Source of the DNA: Auanema rhodensis
Lineage: Eukaryota; Nematoda; Chromadorea; Rhabditida; Rhabditidae
Assembly (NCBI GenBank): GCA_964057225.1
Contig: OZ059899.1
Span: 3,534,001 to 3,598,000, forward strand
Direction of reading: 5' to 3'
DNA: 64,000 nucleotides
The number at the start of each line of letters is the position of its first letter. Positions within the stretch are counted from its first letter, which is position 1. The position numbers and the translations under genes are program-made. The notes beneath the pieces are model-generated. The model saw only the letters and a program-made list of their open reading frames with translations. It had not been told where the DNA came from and ran no database searches. Shown piece after piece: positions 63,876 through 64,000 of the stretch.

Positions 63876-64000
63876 ACATCTACTTTTTGCTAAATTATTT
63901 TGAAATTTTTCGAAAAAATTTTTGTCAAAATGTTTTTGGAAGCAATGTTGAGTGTACATGGAAACTCAACATACACTAATGCATCATTTTTCAAACGATC
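63876..64000 (+). repeat. Partial monomer at window end
   Basis: The first 125 bp of a monomer, ending at cgatc with A123. The array evidently continues past the window. Confidence 0.97.

Larger units (their letters stand above)
1..64000 (+). repeat. Satellite DNA array, 351-bp monomer, about 182.4 copies
   Basis: The whole window is a head-to-tail tandem array. Monomer starts (motif acatctac, or gcatctac in some copies) fall at 1, 352, 703, 1054 and so on, exactly 351 bp apart except next to the few indel monomers listed separately. The last start is at 63876. All copies lie in the same orientation, and no inversion, insertion or unique spacer was seen. Divergence is low: copies differ mostly at about 20 recurring positions plus scattered private changes. 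Stop codons block all six frames in every monomer. On the plus strand, stops start at monomer positions 16, 26 and 102 in the three frames. On the minus strand they are the complements of CTA at 5, CTA at 15 and TCA at 91. I therefore call no coding sequence. Long satellites of this kind usually form centromeric or pericentromeric heterochromatin; the chromosomal location here is inference. Confidence 0.98.

Noticed and set aside
1-64000. CRISPR array
   Set aside because: Repeats are 351 bp with no unique spacers between them; no cas genes.
1-64000. Protein-coding tandem repeat (period divisible by 3)
   Set aside because: Stop codons occur in all six frames within each monomer, so no open frame exceeds about 50 codons.
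1-64000. Ribosomal DNA spacer or other tandem RNA gene cluster
   Set aside because: No rRNA, tRNA, 5S or snRNA segment is visible in the monomer, and there is no larger unit containing a gene.
1-64000. Primate alpha satellite or Drosophila 359-bp satellite
   Set aside because: The monomer length (351) and the sequence I can recall of these families do not match; I cannot run a search, so the family stays unnamed.

Overview
The whole 64 kb window is one uninterrupted, head-to-tail satellite DNA array. The monomer is 351 bp (about 32% GC in the copy at 1-351). Counting from base 1 there are 182 complete monomers and a 125-bp partial one at the right end. Neither edge of the array lies in the window. 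All copies are on the same strand. I see no gene, RNA gene, transposon, microsatellite island or unique sequence anywhere. Every reading frame on both strands is stopped inside each monomer. Because 351 is divisible by 3, those stops recur in frame and no long ORF can form.

Organism: tandem arrays of this size and monomer length point to a eukaryotic nucleus, most likely pericentromeric or centromeric heterochromatin. CpG is not depleted (12 CpG in the 351-bp reference copy against about 9 expected from base composition). That suggests weak or no germline CpG methylation and fits an invertebrate, for example an insect, better than a vertebrate or plant. I cannot name the species or the satellite family.

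Monomer anatomy (monomer coordinates = coordinates in the first copy): 20-63 is a run of A- and T-tracts with a 12-bp palindrome. 70-97 is a 9-bp perfect inverted repeat around a 10-nt loop, inside a block (about 45-103) that hardly varies. 123-147 is a variable block. 181-231 is a long imperfect dyad that can fold into a 51-nt hairpin. 240-253 is a near-perfect palindrome. 264-272 carries the main allelic switch. 295-348 is a variable tail, and a CENP-B-box-like half site lies at 300-308.

Layout: two linked haplotypes recur. Haplotype A has T143/C147, C186 and the 264-272 form atatatacc. Haplotype B has C143/T147, T186 and the form ttatatcct. They are shuffled with many recombinants. Linked private variants show higher-order repeats (HORs), mostly of six monomers (2106 bp): 1756-3861/3862-5967, 9478-11583/11584-13689, 18604-20709/24571-26676 with an 11-mer between them, 33698-35803/35804 onward, and 57558-59663. 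There are also dimers (about 28.8-31.6, 32.3-33.7, 40.0-41.4, 43.5-44.9 and 45.3-46.7 kb), trimers (53.3-56.5 kb) and a 6-5-4 series of shrinking HOR units at 57.6-62.8 kb. Seven monomers carry indels. They cluster at 32.6-33.7 kb and 48.1-52.6 kb, and several are visible products of unequal exchange inside a monomer.

The array records repeated unequal crossing-over and gene conversion rather than encoding a gene system. The items most worth a second look are the conserved dyads, the invariant block, the nested HOR history and the chimeric monomers. All comparisons were made by eye.
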